Part shown: piece after piece, positions 24,553 through 32,354 of the stretch
How the letters are laid out: each line of letters begins with the position of its first letter
How positions within the stretch are numbered: position 1 is the stretch's first letter
IMG/VR virus record: IMGVR_UViG_3300009636_000004
Coordinates: 1 to 64,000 of that record
Reading direction: 5' to 3' (one strand)
DNA: 64,000 nt
DNA from: a virus
Program-made: the position numbers and the translations under genes
Notes under the pieces: model-generated
Told to the model about the DNA's origin: nothing
The model's input: only the letters and a program-made list of their open reading frames with translations
The model's database searches: none

Positions 24553-24858
24553 ATGGGAGAAAGTAGAGAAAAAAGACCAAGTGAAAAAATACTAGACAGT
24601 CTTTTTAGTATTTTCCGCTCATTGGATATTGAATTGTGGACTGGTGAAAAATATCGTGTTCAAGATGTTGAAGAAAATGTCAATATTGCTAAACAATATC
24701 TTGATGATTTATTAAGACAATTTAAATCAGAAGTCGGGTATGTGGATTCACAACTCACTACAAATCCCAATACAACACCTTGGGTTGACCCAACATTTAA
24801 GAAAAAAGAATGGTATGTTACTCCAATAGTTACAGAATCAGAAAAACTAACAAAGTAA
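24553..24858 (+). CDS. Hypothetical protein (101 aa)
   Basis: Helical N-terminal two-thirds (SEKILDSLFSIFRSLDIELW; VNIAKQYLDDLLRQFKSEVG) and a Pro/Thr-rich C-terminal third. Ten bases after the phosphatase. No family recognised. Confidence 0.6.
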   Translation: MGESREKRPSEKILDSLFSIFRSLDIELWTGEKYRVQDVEENVNIAKQYLDDLLRQFKSEVGYVDSQLTTNPNTTPWVDPTFKKKEWYVTPIVTESEKLTK

Positions 24859-24885
24859 TTTGTTCTATAAAAGGAGATAACAAAT

Positions 24886-25149
24886 ATGGAAAATTATAAA
24901 TTTAATTCTGAATGGACTTCTATTCAGGAAAGTCCTCCTGCATCAGGAGCTAGATATTTGGTTACTGATGGCGATGTTGTAGTTATTGCTACATATCTTT
25001 TAGAACCTGATGGGAACAATGTTTGGATATTTAGCGGAATGGCATCAGAATCCGATGCTAAAAACTTCAAAGTTCAGGCATGGATGGAATTACCTAAACC
25101 TATTAAACCACCGGTAGTAGTGATAGAAGAGAATAAAATAAATAATTAA
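24886..25149 (+). CDS. DUF551-like protein (87 aa)
   Basis: The pattern W.SIQESPPASGARYLVTDG ... V..ATYL ... W..... VQAWMELPKP matches the DUF551 layout, a small phage/bacterial family of unknown function. A strong Shine-Dalgarno sequence (AAGGAGAT) lies upstream of the ATG, unlike most minus-strand genes here. Confidence 0.65.
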   Translation: MENYKFNSEWTSIQESPPASGARYLVTDGDVVVIATYLLEPDGNNVWIFSGMASESDAKNFKVQAWMELPKPIKPPVVVIEENKINN

Positions 25150-25159
25150 AAGGATATTT

Positions 25160-25561
25160 ATGAGTTATGAACAAAGAATTACGATTGCAAAGTTTTGTGG
25201 ATGGAAAGACATTGAAGAATATCATTATCACGATGCAGATGGTATTGATGGTTTTCCTCCAAACTTTGTTGATGTTGAAGGATTTGGTAAGAAATTTTTT
25301 AGAAAAGAAATCCCCGATTATTTTTATGACCTCAATGCAATAAATGAGGCAATACTAAAGTTACCAGAAGGCAATATGGCATCAAGTAATCCTGCACATT
25401 ATCCACATTGGATGTTTTGGACACATCTTTGTAAAATATTAGGAATACGCTTATTTAATAATGGAACATTTGTTGGTTCTCCAGATGATTTATTTAAACT
25501 TACCACCGCTACTGCTACTCAAAGAGCCGAAGCTCTTCTACAAACTATTAAAACGATATGA
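25160..25561 (+). CDS. Phage ABA-sandwich-like protein (133 aa)
   Basis: IPDYFYDLNAINEAILKL in the middle and a C-terminal TATATQRAEALLQTI match the phage alpha-beta-alpha sandwich domain found in many small phage proteins of unknown role. The N-terminal part is His/Asp-rich (EYHYHDADGIDG). An AAAGGA Shine-Dalgarno sequence precedes the ATG. Confidence 0.65.
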   Translation: MSYEQRITIAKFCGWKDIEEYHYHDADGIDGFPPNFVDVEGFGKKFFRKEIPDYFYDLNAINEAILKLPEGNMASSNPAHYPHWMFWTHLCKILGIRLFNNGTFVGSPDDLFKLTTATATQRAEALLQTIKTI

Positions 25562-25752
25562 AAAGAGAAACGATAATTGATGATAAAGTTGCTTTAAGGG
25601 CATTTGTTATGCCTGATATGTTTCCTTTCTTACTTGAAGTTTATACAAAGGAAGGTAAAACCGAAGCTACTTTATTGGAAGATATTAAAAAGGCCAGAGA
25701 ATGTTACAAACAATTGGTTGGTATTGAAAAACAAAAAATTACCAAAGCTTAG
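25558..25752 (+). CDS. Hypothetical protein (64 aa)
   Basis: A small alpha/beta protein whose ATG overlaps the upstream stop by four bases. The C-terminal half is a Lys/Glu-rich helix (EDIKKARECYKQLVGIEKQK). It ends convergently against the gene at 25749. No family recognised. Confidence 0.6.
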   Translation: MKRETIIDDKVALRAFVMPDMFPFLLEVYTKEGKTEATLLEDIKKARECYKQLVGIEKQKITKA

Positions 25753-26036
25753 TATTGTCTTTTCCATATTAATCGCCTTTGTAAGAAATTCAACAAATCG
25801 CCCACATGTTTGAATTCAGAAGATGAATAGCCGGGAGCCATAGGAACATCAAAAATACAATAACCTTTTTTACACTTCCATCTTACACGATGGACTTTCC
25901 TTACTTTGTCAAATTGAATCATACCTTCCAAAACAAAGTTTGAGAATTCTACAATCTCAAAACATTCGTATTCAATTACATCATATCCTTGCTTGCGAAG
26001 CATTCCTGCAAACATTGATGTGAGGGTATGTTGCAC
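25749..26036 (-). CDS. Hypothetical protein (95 aa)
   Basis: A soluble protein with a helical start (MFAGMLRKQGYDVIEYECFE) and a basic beta region (KVRKVHRVRWKCKKGYCIFD). Its stop overlaps the end of the convergent plus-strand gene by four bases. No family recognised. Confidence 0.6.
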   Translation of the reverse strand: MQHTLTSMFAGMLRKQGYDVIEYECFEIVEFSNFVLEGMIQFDKVRKVHRVRWKCKKGYCIFDVPMAPGYSSSEFKHVGDLLNFLQRRLIWKRQY

Positions 26037-26045
26037 AATATTAGA

Positions 26046-26246
26046 TTAATCTTCAATTTTCCATTTTTTGGAAAAATTAATAGCACCAGCGTCTATCATA
26101 TTTTGAATTTCTTTCAGCTTTCTATGATATTCCTTGTGAAAATATTCAGCATTTTGTCGTTCAAAATCAAAGGCACTTTTCAGGCAATAAATAACAACAA
26201 GTAGTGCCAAAATTATTAGGGATAATATGATGATTAGAATTATCAT
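26046..26246 (-). CDS. Small membrane-anchored coiled-coil protein (66 aa)
   Basis: An N-terminal hydrophobic helix (IILIIILSLIILALLVVIYC) is followed by a charged amphipathic helix (YFHKEYHRKLKEIQNMIDAG). The topology resembles spanin-like or holin-accessory proteins, but no lipobox or partner is seen, so no function is assigned. Confidence 0.6.
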   Translation of the reverse strand: MIILIIILSLIILALLVVIYCLKSAFDFERQNAEYFHKEYHRKLKEIQNMIDAGAINFSKKWKIED

Positions 26247-26259
26247 AATTTTGTATGTT

Positions 26260-27354
26260 CTAATTTTTTGTTACTTGATAAAGTAATTTTTTATAATCTT
26301 CATCACTTAATGTTTTACCATCCAATAACTTAAAAACATAAGACGAACGATTTGTTCCTTTTCCATACGATTGAAATGTAACCACTGCTTGTAATTTACG
26401 AGTAGGATATTTGCTAAGTTCGTTTTTAACGAAATTAACCATACCTTCCTCAATTTTCAAAACTTCTTTCCAACCATCACAAATACGGGATATATCACCA
26501 CGGATTTGAGTTGCCAATTCATGGTCAAATTGAGTGGACACTTTATCATAAAATTCAGTGTAAGTGGGTTTTCCAAAGTTGAACCATACATCAATAACTT
26601 TATCAAATGAAGCCAATTCTGATTTCATGTGATGAAGGGTAAGATACCATGTAGATTTAATTTTATGAATTGATTGCCCACCATCGGAATAAACACAAAC
26701 GCCTTCTTTGTCTTTCCATTGGTCAACATTCAACAAAAGGTCTTCAATGGTGGTAAAGGTATAGGTGGTAGGACGCTTCATAAAATTGTAAGAAGCGTAT
26801 TCATCCAATTCTGATTGAGGAACTAATGAATAATCATTATGTTTTACAACACCTACTAAATACCAATCAGGTTGGTCGCCGTAATTAAGAATAATTTTTT
26901 GAGTAGGTGATACCCATTCAAACAAATAAGAGACATTCCAAGTATTATCATTGTTTATAATATTCGGAAGAATAGTTTGCTTAAAAATTTCAAGCTCATG
27001 ACCATTTTCAAGTTGAGTAGCGTCAACGGTGCCACGAGTTCTTAAAATATATTTACCTTTCCATTTTGAAACAATGAGTAATGAACCATCAATTTTTTCA
27101 ACGATGGTGGAATTTTTTAAAGAATTGGGTAAAGGAAAAACGTCAGGCGATTCACCCCAATTCGTAAATTTGTAAAAGCCTGCTGAAATAAGCTCACCAT
27201 TGGAATCCCAAAGAGAGGAACGGAAAATTTTGTTGTCATGGTCCCATTTTGCGCCAATATGTTGAGGTTGAACCAAATAGACCATTTCACCATTCAAAAT
27301 ACGCTCATGTACCATGAATTGCGTCAAGTCAATATATTGTAGGTCAACTTTCAT
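26260..27354 (-). CDS. RNA ligase, T4 Rnl1-like (364 aa)
   Basis: Motif I is VEKIDGSLL, with nucleophile Lys88 counted from the upstream GTG (Lys87 from this ATG). Other elements are RTRGTVDA, SYLFEWVSPTQKIILNYGD (motif III region), KEGVCVYSDGG (motif IV region) and HKIKSTWYL (motif V), in the order seen in T4 RNA ligase 1. The C-terminal helical domain is also present. T4 Rnl1 works with polynucleotide kinase-phosphatase to repair tRNA anticodon loops cut by host nucleases. The ATG lies 6 bases from the -10, so the mRNA is predicted to be leaderless. Confidence 0.85.
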   Translation of the reverse strand: MKVDLQYIDLTQFMVHERILNGEMVYLVQPQHIGAKWDHDNKIFRSSLWDSNGELISAGFYKFTNWGESPDVFPLPNSLKNSTIVEKIDGSLLIVSKWKGKYILRTRGTVDATQLENGHELEIFKQTILPNIINNDNTWNVSYLFEWVSPTQKIILNYGDQPDWYLVGVVKHNDYSLVPQSELDEYASYNFMKRPTTYTFTTIEDLLLNVDQWKDKEGVCVYSDGGQSIHKIKSTWYLTLHHMKSELASFDKVIDVWFNFGKPTYTEFYDKVSTQFDHELATQIRGDISRICDGWKEVLKIEEGMVNFVKNELSKYPTRKLQAVVTFQSYGKGTNRSSYVFKLLDGKTLSDEDYKKLLYQVTKN

Positions 27355-27360
27355 CACAAA

Positions 27361-27388
27361 AGTCTATCATAATTCTATAATAAGTCAA
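27361..27388 (-). promoter_or_regulatory. Promoter for Rnl1-like ligase
   Basis: -35 TTGACT, 16-bp spacer, -10 TAGACT. It favours the ATG at 27354 over the GTG at 27357. Confidence 0.7.
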
Positions 27389-27405
27389 GCCTCGTTTATT
27401 AACTA

Positions 27406-27732
27406 TTAGGCTTCGGGTTCTTCGCTTCCTTCAACACAATCATCTTCAACACAATCATCTTCTTCAACTAAATTTTTCAATAATTCTAAATCTTCGTATT
27501 CTGATGGGTAAATTTTAACCATACATTCATTTAAATAAAGAACCATCGCTTTACAAGTATCCGATTCATTATTTTTTATCCACTCTTTAATCCACCTTTC
27601 AGCATCCACATATCTAAAACGAGTAGGAGATGTGCCAATATTATAGGTATAAGCATAACGTGCTACTTCTTCATACCTTTTGTCTGTCTTTACTTTTTGG
27701 AAGAAGTCAAATAATGAAGTAATTTTTTTCAT
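27406..27732 (-). CDS. Hypothetical protein, paralogue of 27735-28175 (108 aa)
   Basis: The N-terminus ITSLFDFFQKVKTDKRYEEV aligns by eye with VTSLADLAFKAKTNKYYKKL of the next gene, so the two arose by duplication. The C-terminus is highly acidic (EEDDCVEDDCVEGSEEPEA), where a 15-base tandem repeat encodes the duplicated DDCVE. Function unknown. Confidence 0.65.
   Translation of the reverse strand: MKKITSLFDFFQKVKTDKRYEEVARYAYTYNIGTSPTRFRYVDAERWIKEWIKNNESDTCKAMVLYLNECMVKIYPSEYEDLELLKNLVEEDDCVEDDCVEGSEEPEA
27431..27460. repeat. 15-bp perfect tandem repeat (two copies)
   Basis: The unit tcaacacaatcatct occurs twice head to tail, inside the acidic C-terminal coding region of the gene at 27406-27732. 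It keeps the frame and duplicates five residues. Confidence 0.85.
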
Positions 27733-27734
27733 AT

Positions 27735-28175
27735 TTACGTATGGTCGTCATAGTAGGGAATCCAATCGTAAGACCTCCATCGCCTATGTTGTTCTTCATA
27801 TTCTCTTTCCATCATTTGTTCCCATTGTCGCCTTTGGCGGCGTTCACATTCTTCGTTTATCCGTTCATTAAATGATATGTTGTCTTTGTAAGGCATATCT
27901 TCTTTTTTTATATTTTTGAGTCGTTCAACTACAGGGTCAGGGTTTTCTTCTACTCTATTTCTAAGATTATTTATTGCATTGACTACTGATAGACATGAAT
28001 TTGGGTCATTGAAACGAGCTACTCTATATAAAGTATTTATAGCATATTCGTATGTCTTCTGTTCAAAATAACCGCCGAGATATTCAGCTGCAATAATAGC
28101 TAACTTTTTATAATACTTATTAGTTTTAGCTTTGAATGCTAGGTCAGCTAATGATGTTACTTTATCTATAGTCAT
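27735..28175 (-). CDS. Hypothetical protein, paralogue of 27406-27732 (146 aa)
   Basis: A helical N-terminal domain shared with the downstream neighbour and a C-terminal Arg/Glu/Trp-rich helix (ERRQRRQWEQMMEREYEEQH). No catalytic motif. It overlaps the P-loop kinase gene by 14 bases. Confidence 0.65.
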   Translation of the reverse strand: MTIDKVTSLADLAFKAKTNKYYKKLAIIAAEYLGGYFEQKTYEYAINTLYRVARFNDPNSCLSVVNAINNLRNRVEENPDPVVERLKNIKKEDMPYKDNISFNERINEECERRQRRQWEQMMEREYEEQHRRWRSYDWIPYYDDHT

Positions 28176-28647
28176 GATATTTCTTCATAAGTTCAAGTAT
28201 GCCCAATGAAATATCTTTTTGAACGATTTCTTCTACTGATTCTTCGGGAGTGTGACCCGTGGTATTTATATCAATAAAGTTTTCTAAAGGAGGCTCATAA
28301 TCAGAAACAGCAAAATTTTCTCTTTCTCTTACATCAGTTTTGTGAATATAAATTTCCCTCATATCCATTCTTGAATTTTTGAATTCTTCTCTTACATTTC
28401 TATAAGGATTAACTGTAGCAATTATTATGTTAAATCCTTGGTCAACAAGATAAGTAATCAATCGTTGTAAAGCTCGTGTTTGTTCTTCTCTCCATTCTCT
28501 TGTAAAATGTTTAGGAGAGTATGAGTTACCAAAGATTTTACGCAAGTCATCCCCATCAAAATACAGACATTTTTCAATTTTTGCTTGTAGAAGCTTTGCC
28601 AAAGTACTCTTTCCGCAACCGGGTTGACCTATGAGCCAGTAAATCAT
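28162..28647 (-). CDS. APS-kinase-like P-loop kinase (161 aa)
   Basis: Walker A GQPGCGKST begins at residue 7 of the frame starting MIYWLIGQPG (28647). Then come YFDGDDLR and a lid region REEQTRALQRLITYLVDQG, with IIATVNPYRNVREE. These features resemble adenylylsulfate kinase and other small phosphotransferases, which can phosphorylate nucleotides, sugars or RNA ends. It sits between an RNA ligase operon and a small gene, so an RNA or nucleotide substrate is plausible but unproven. Confidence 0.75.
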   Translation of the reverse strand: MIYWLIGQPGCGKSTLAKLLQAKIEKCLYFDGDDLRKIFGNSYSPKHFTREWREEQTRALQRLITYLVDQGFNIIIATVNPYRNVREEFKNSRMDMREIYIHKTDVRERENFAVSDYEPPLENFIDINTTGHTPEESVEEIVQKDISLGILELMKKYHDYR

Positions 28648-28648
28648 G

Positions 28649-28993
28649 TTATTTCTTTTTTCTTTTAAATACAGAATCATCAAGAAGATATTTTTTCCAA
28701 TAATAATAACTTCCTTTTGGGTAAAATCCTTTAGTAGTTTTTATAATTTCAGCAATTTTATCAACATTTACAATTTTATGTTGACATATAAAATTAACAT
28801 CATCTAACCATTTTACAATTTCTTTGGTTTCTTTGTATGAGTCAAAAGTGAGTAAATTTTTTGTGATAAGATGACCTGCATAAATGCCTTTTGGATTCTT
28901 TTTGGTTTTCTTGCCGGTTATGAATGTCTCCCAAATGGGAACACGCCACATAACGAAATTGGAACGCCTACTAACGATGGTATATTTTTTCAT
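28649..28993 (-). CDS. Hypothetical protein (114 aa)
   Basis: A basic soluble protein rich in Lys/Tyr/Trp, beginning MKKYTIVSRRSNFVMWRVPI and ending KRKKK. First gene of the transcript with the P-loop kinase. No family recognised. Confidence 0.6.
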   Translation of the reverse strand: MKKYTIVSRRSNFVMWRVPIWETFITGKKTKKNPKGIYAGHLITKNLLTFDSYKETKEIVKWLDDVNFICQHKIVNVDKIAEIIKTTKGFYPKGSYYYWKKYLLDDSVFKRKKK

Positions 28994-29001
28994 TATAGGG
29001 C

Positions 29002-29030
29002 ACTATATCACTTTTTCTATATACTGTCAA
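29002..29030 (-). promoter_or_regulatory. Promoter for gene at 28993
   Basis: -35 TTGACA, 17-bp spacer, -10 TATAGT, 8 bases before the ATG. Confidence 0.7.
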
Positions 29031-29047
29031 GCCTTATAAAATAAGGC
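29031..29047. other. Perfect 7-bp hairpin in divergent intergenic region
   Basis: GCCTTAT, AAA loop, ATAAGGC, followed by GTTTT on the plus strand. It abuts the -35 of the minus-strand promoter and precedes the plus-strand gene at 29082. It could be an operator or an RNA structure in the plus-strand leader. Confidence 0.4.
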
Positions 29048-29081
29048 GTTTTCCGAAATATCTATGTATATATGATTAATT

Positions 29082-29774
29082 ATGGAAAACTATTCATTGG
29101 TAAGAATTCTTCAAAATGACCCAGATTTTGCTAGAGCATTGGCTAAAAAGAAAGAGGCGGTCAAGAAGGATAAACAAAACCTTTTAGATGCAGCAAAATT
29201 ATACACAAAAAAATATCAAACAGAAATTCTTGAAGGAACTAAGCAACGTCAAAAATTACTTACAGATGGGAAAAAGAGGGGATTAACCGAAGAAGAAGTT
29301 TTCCAAGGTAATACTACTTTTTATCCTACAATTTACACACCTATTCTTAATTTCTTGTATTTTATGTTAAGAGAGGAAGAGATAAAGCAGACTACTAAAA
29401 CCGCTGAAGAAGTGCTTAAAGACTATCTTGAAGAATTCGGATTTGAGATTAGCGATGAAACCAAATTGTATATCAAAGGAATACTACATTCATTAGCAAT
29501 AGAACAAAAACTTGATGAATTGGGTGATAGTGTATCTTTTGAGGATGTTATTACTGATGATGTTACTATTGAACCAGAAGAAATCGGTAAATTTATTTAT
29601 GGTTCTTTGACTACCGATGAATTTAAAAAGATTAAAAAATTGAAAGCCCTATCACGAAGCGGTAACGAAAAAGAAGCTTTTCTTGCATATCGTAAAGCTT
29701 TAGCATTGTGTAAAAAATATAATCTGGAATTTGACAAGATACCTTGTGATGTTAAACAAAATCTGGAACAATAA
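29082..29774 (+). CDS. Hypothetical protein with DUF2786-like C-terminus (230 aa)
   Basis: The N-terminal 75 residues are Lys/Glu-rich helix (KKKEAVKKDKQNLLDAAKLY). A middle domain follows, and the last 50 residues (KIKKLKALSRSGNEKEAFLA, then KALALCKKYNLEF) resemble DUF2786, a helical module found in phage proteins. A lone plus-strand gene among minus-strand ones. Function unknown. Confidence 0.65.
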   Translation: MENYSLVRILQNDPDFARALAKKKEAVKKDKQNLLDAAKLYTKKYQTEILEGTKQRQKLLTDGKKRGLTEEEVFQGNTTFYPTIYTPILNFLYFMLREEEIKQTTKTAEEVLKDYLEEFGFEISDETKLYIKGILHSLAIEQKLDELGDSVSFEDVITDDVTIEPEEIGKFIYGSLTTDEFKKIKKLKALSRSGNEKEAFLAYRKALALCKKYNLEFDKIPCDVKQNLEQ

Positions 29775-30099
29775 TTACAGGTTTGTTCATCGTGTAAGCG
29801 TGTTCAATGCTGTTTTTAGTTCCATGCGAGACGCAGTCCCAAAATGCAATAACCATATCTGAAGCAGCAATTATATCTTTGTTTCTAACAAAACCAGCAG
29901 CTTTTCCATACTTTTTCCAATTAGGTTTAAAAATTTGGGTGGGAATCCCTTCATCCTTAGCATATTTTTCAGCAAGAGAATCCGCACCCTTAGCACCACC
30001 AGAAATAATTAGACTTATGTTTGGATACAAGTTGTCCAATGATTTCTTTAATAAATCATAATCATTAAATGTTCGTGAACCAACTACAGCAATTTTCAT
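29752..30099 (-). CDS. SLOG-family (DUF2493-type) nucleotide-binding protein (115 aa)
   Basis: A Rossmann-like fold starting KIAVVGSRTFNDYDLLKKSL, then LIISGGAKGADSLAEKYAKD and RNKDIIAASDMVIAFWD, the hallmark GSRxF...SGGAxGAD pattern of the SLOG/DprA-like DUF2493 family. SLOG proteins bind or process nucleotides, and some sense NAD-derived or cyclic nucleotide signals. Its substrate here is unknown. It is convergent with, and overlaps, the plus-strand gene ending at 29774. Confidence 0.8.
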   Translation of the reverse strand: MKIAVVGSRTFNDYDLLKKSLDNLYPNISLIISGGAKGADSLAEKYAKDEGIPTQIFKPNWKKYGKAAGFVRNKDIIAASDMVIAFWDCVSHGTKNSIEHAYTMNKPVIIVPDFV

Positions 30100-30284
30100 G
30101 CTCTGTTTTTTCTTGTTTCACCCGTCATTCCACATACTTCACATATTTGCTGTTGGTAATGTTTTTTAGGTGTAGTTTTCCATTGGAATTTATGTCCAAT
30201 GATAGCACATAAAAGTTTGTAGTATCCTTCTGTTATAATTTCAGTTGGAGGAGCTTCAACATTTTTGTCAGGTTTAATTTTCAT
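30096..30284 (-). CDS. Small zinc-knuckle protein (62 aa)
   Basis: Ends ICEVCGMTGETRKNRA, with an upstream CAIIGHKFQWK; the Cys/His spacing resembles the small phage zinc proteins at 11003 and 20266. It overlaps the SLOG gene by four bases. Confidence 0.6.
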   Translation of the reverse strand: MKIKPDKNVEAPPTEIITEGYYKLLCAIIGHKFQWKTTPKKHYQQQICEVCGMTGETRKNRA

Positions 30285-30432
30285 AGTAATTTTTAATTTC
30301 TTTAAAGATAGTCAACATATACTGAATGTATTTTAATCGTTCATAGTAATCCAAACAAAAAAGTCTTTCAGCATAAAATCTTTTTTGAGGAAATTTTAAC
30401 TTTCTAAATTTTTCTGTTATAAGCGAATTCAT
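30274..30432 (-). CDS. Small hypothetical protein (52 aa)
   Basis: The frame begins MNSLITEKFRKLKFPQKRFY and ends IKNYYEN. It is a basic, Tyr-rich helix. It overlaps neighbours at both ends by 4-11 bases, which supports a real coupled gene. Confidence 0.55.
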   Translation of the reverse strand: MNSLITEKFRKLKFPQKRFYAERLFCLDYYERLKYIQYMLTIFKEIKNYYEN

Positions 30433-30992
30433 CTTATTATTATTTCTTTAAATTTTTCTGCTTCTGCATCTGTTAGGTCTGCACGTCCATCACACCATTT
30501 TCCACAACCGCCCTTCTCTTTACTACAAAATGAGCCAATATGACAACCATCCATTTCAACACCACAGATAGGGCAGTGTATTCCATCGTCTTTTACCCAG
30601 TAGGATTTAGTTGGTTCTTTGGGGAATATTACTTCGTAGTTCACATTTAGTTCTGATTTTGTCAATACATCTGCCCATAGTTTATGGTGAACATAAATCT
30701 CATAATCGGTAGATTTTTTATTCCCTTTACTCTTTGCTAACCAATAACTTGCATCTTCAAGATGTTCGCAAAGAGCATAGTTAACTAAATTCTCAAAGAC
30801 TGTTTTATAAACTTCATCATTTTCATTAAATGGAAATTCAAATTCCAATGTTACATTGACTTTTATATTTTTCATATGAATTATTGTGGGGTCTTTTAAT
30901 GTTTGAAAAAATGGTCGGTTTCCTTTTTTAAGTTCTTCTCTTAATTGTTCAGGAGAAGAATTATCCAAAAAATCTTTAAGCATTTTTCGCAT
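30429..30992 (-). CDS. Zinc-binding hypothetical protein (187 aa)
   Basis: The start MRKMLKDFLDNSSPEQLREE at 30992 directly follows the ligase stop. A beta-rich middle (IKVNVTLEFEFPFNENDEVY) precedes a C-terminal zinc ribbon (HCPICGVEMDGCHIGSFCS, GGCGKWCDG). No family recognised. It belongs to the operon of the third RNA ligase. Confidence 0.65.
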   Translation of the reverse strand: MRKMLKDFLDNSSPEQLREELKKGNRPFFQTLKDPTIIHMKNIKVNVTLEFEFPFNENDEVYKTVFENLVNYALCEHLEDASYWLAKSKGNKKSTDYEIYVHHKLWADVLTKSELNVNYEVIFPKEPTKSYWVKDDGIHCPICGVEMDGCHIGSFCSKEKGGCGKWCDGRADLTDAEAEKFKEIIIR

Positions 30993-30993
30993 G

Positions 30994-31647
30994 TTATTCA
31001 CCATACTTTTTTGCTTCTTCTTCACCAAATTTACCTTTAAGTAAATCTAAATACTTCCGTGTTTTGATTTTTGCCATCCAAATATTACCGCGATGAGCAC
31101 CGGTTCGTTCTGTTCCTTTACAAACGACGCCCTCAAATATTTTACGTTTACTAAATGTATCATATTTACCGTCACGAATATCGTAAATAAGTTGGTCGCT
31201 TAAATTGCCTTCATACATTATCGTTGGAATTTCAACTTTGACTTTGGCTGTAAGTCTGACAAATTCTTGAGGTAATAGAAATTTTCGGTTTTTATGACCA
31301 ATCATTAAATCAAAGAGTATCAAATCTTTCGGGTCATCTTTTTCGTGATAACCAGCAAATGAATTATCCCCAAAGAATTCAAGGAAAGCAATTACTTCAC
31401 GTTCATGAGGCCACATTTCTTCAATAAGGTCAATCAACTTGTCTTGATATTTGTTGTAAAAAATATCTACAGCTTCTCCTAAAAATGGATGGCCTTTATC
31501 GAATAATTGGGTGCGACTACCGAAAAGACAGAACCCTTTTTTATTAGTATATTTTACTCTGATATTAGAACCGTCATATTTCTCAAAAGCAACACACGGA
31601 GCGTGCGGTGCTCTTGCTGATGGTAAGATGGTTGGATATTCTATCAC
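30994..31647 (-). CDS. RNA ligase family protein, compact (217 aa)
   Basis: Motif I is FEKYDGSNIR with Lys23. Then come LFGSRTQLF (motif Ia region), VIAFLEFFGDNSFAGYH (motif III), KRKIFEGVVCKG (motif IV) and WMAKIKTRKYLDLL (motif V). It is only the core nucleotidyltransferase, without an added C-terminal domain, similar to short phage RNA ligases. It is the third such enzyme in the window, after the Rnl2-like and Rnl1-like proteins. RNA substrate specificity is unknown. Confidence 0.8.
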   Translation of the reverse strand: MIEYPTILPSARAPHAPCVAFEKYDGSNIRVKYTNKKGFCLFGSRTQLFDKGHPFLGEAVDIFYNKYQDKLIDLIEEMWPHEREVIAFLEFFGDNSFAGYHEKDDPKDLILFDLMIGHKNRKFLLPQEFVRLTAKVKVEIPTIMYEGNLSDQLIYDIRDGKYDTFSKRKIFEGVVCKGTERTGAHRGNIWMAKIKTRKYLDLLKGKFGEEEAKKYGE

Positions 31648-31649
31648 AA

Positions 31650-31889
31650 TTATTTAATTTTTGTACATCTAGCTGATGGAAAAAGTTTCTTAGGATTGGT
31701 TTTTGTGCTTTTAGCTGCCCATCCACAATTATGATTTAATAAATTATTACAGCAACAATCGTTGGTTTCTCCTTTTAAATGAGGAACAGCATCAGAACAG
31801 AATGTGCGGGAATTGGGACCAGCAAATAAAATTTGAAAAATACAATATCCATTTTTTGCTGCGTTACAAATGTATTTTGTATTATTCAT
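31650..31889 (-). CDS. Cysteine-rich small protein (79 aa)
   Basis: Nine cysteines, including DCCCNNLLNHNCGW, suggest a metal-binding or disulfide-rich domain. No signal peptide is visible, so metal binding is more likely. It is followed two bases later by the third RNA ligase. Confidence 0.6.
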   Translation of the reverse strand: MNNTKYICNAAKNGYCIFQILFAGPNSRTFCSDAVPHLKGETNDCCCNNLLNHNCGWAAKSTKTNPKKLFPSARCTKIK

Positions 31890-31913
31890 GTTTTATTAAA
31901 TCCATTTTATAGT

Positions 31914-32207
31914 CTATAGTCCAAAATGTTTTGTTACCAACCTTTTTCTCTTTTTCAATCCATATCTGGCTATTATCACCGTTAGTTTTGCTATATGAAA
32001 TGTTGATGGATATTGAGACAGTCTAAAATTAGTGTAAGGAGAATAGAACCAATTTTGGCTATACCAACTATTCCACGAAGTATTGTTGTCTTCAAGAATG
32101 GATTGATATTCAAAAAAATCTTGCACGCCATTCAAAAACCATATAGCTGTTATTGAAACAATTAAAATGACGATACAGTATAATGATATGATTTTTATAT
32201 TTTCCAT
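31914..32207 (-). CDS. Single-pass membrane protein (97 aa)
   Basis: An N-terminal helix (IISLYCIVILIVSITAIWFL) is followed by a soluble aromatic-rich domain that would lie outside the cytoplasm. No family recognised. Adjacent to another tiny membrane gene at 32217. Confidence 0.6.
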   Translation of the reverse strand: MENIKIISLYCIVILIVSITAIWFLNGVQDFFEYQSILEDNNTSWNSWYSQNWFYSPYTNFRLSQYPSTFHIAKLTVIIARYGLKKRKRLVTKHFGL

Positions 32208-32216
32208 ATTCGTGAA

Positions 32217-32354
32217 TTAATCAATAGAAAAAAAGAAACGTTTGATTTTATATCCCATATACCAAATCAATGCTGCTACAATACCTATAAACCAATGACC
32301 TGTTATCATTAGTAATAGGAAAACAATAAGATAACCTATATTCCATAATTTCAT
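32217..32354 (-). CDS. Tiny two-helix membrane protein (45 aa)
   Basis: The frame reads MKLWNIGYLIVFLLLMITGH, then WFIGIVAALIWYMGYKIKRF. Its ATG overlaps the methyltransferase stop (ATGA), supporting translational coupling. Confidence 0.55.
   Translation of the reverse strand: MKLWNIGYLIVFLLLMITGHWFIGIVAALIWYMGYKIKRFFFSID

Noticed and set aside
29031-29047. Rho-independent terminator
   Set aside because: The hairpin has T residues on the plus strand only, but no plus-strand gene ends there; it is more likely a regulatory element.
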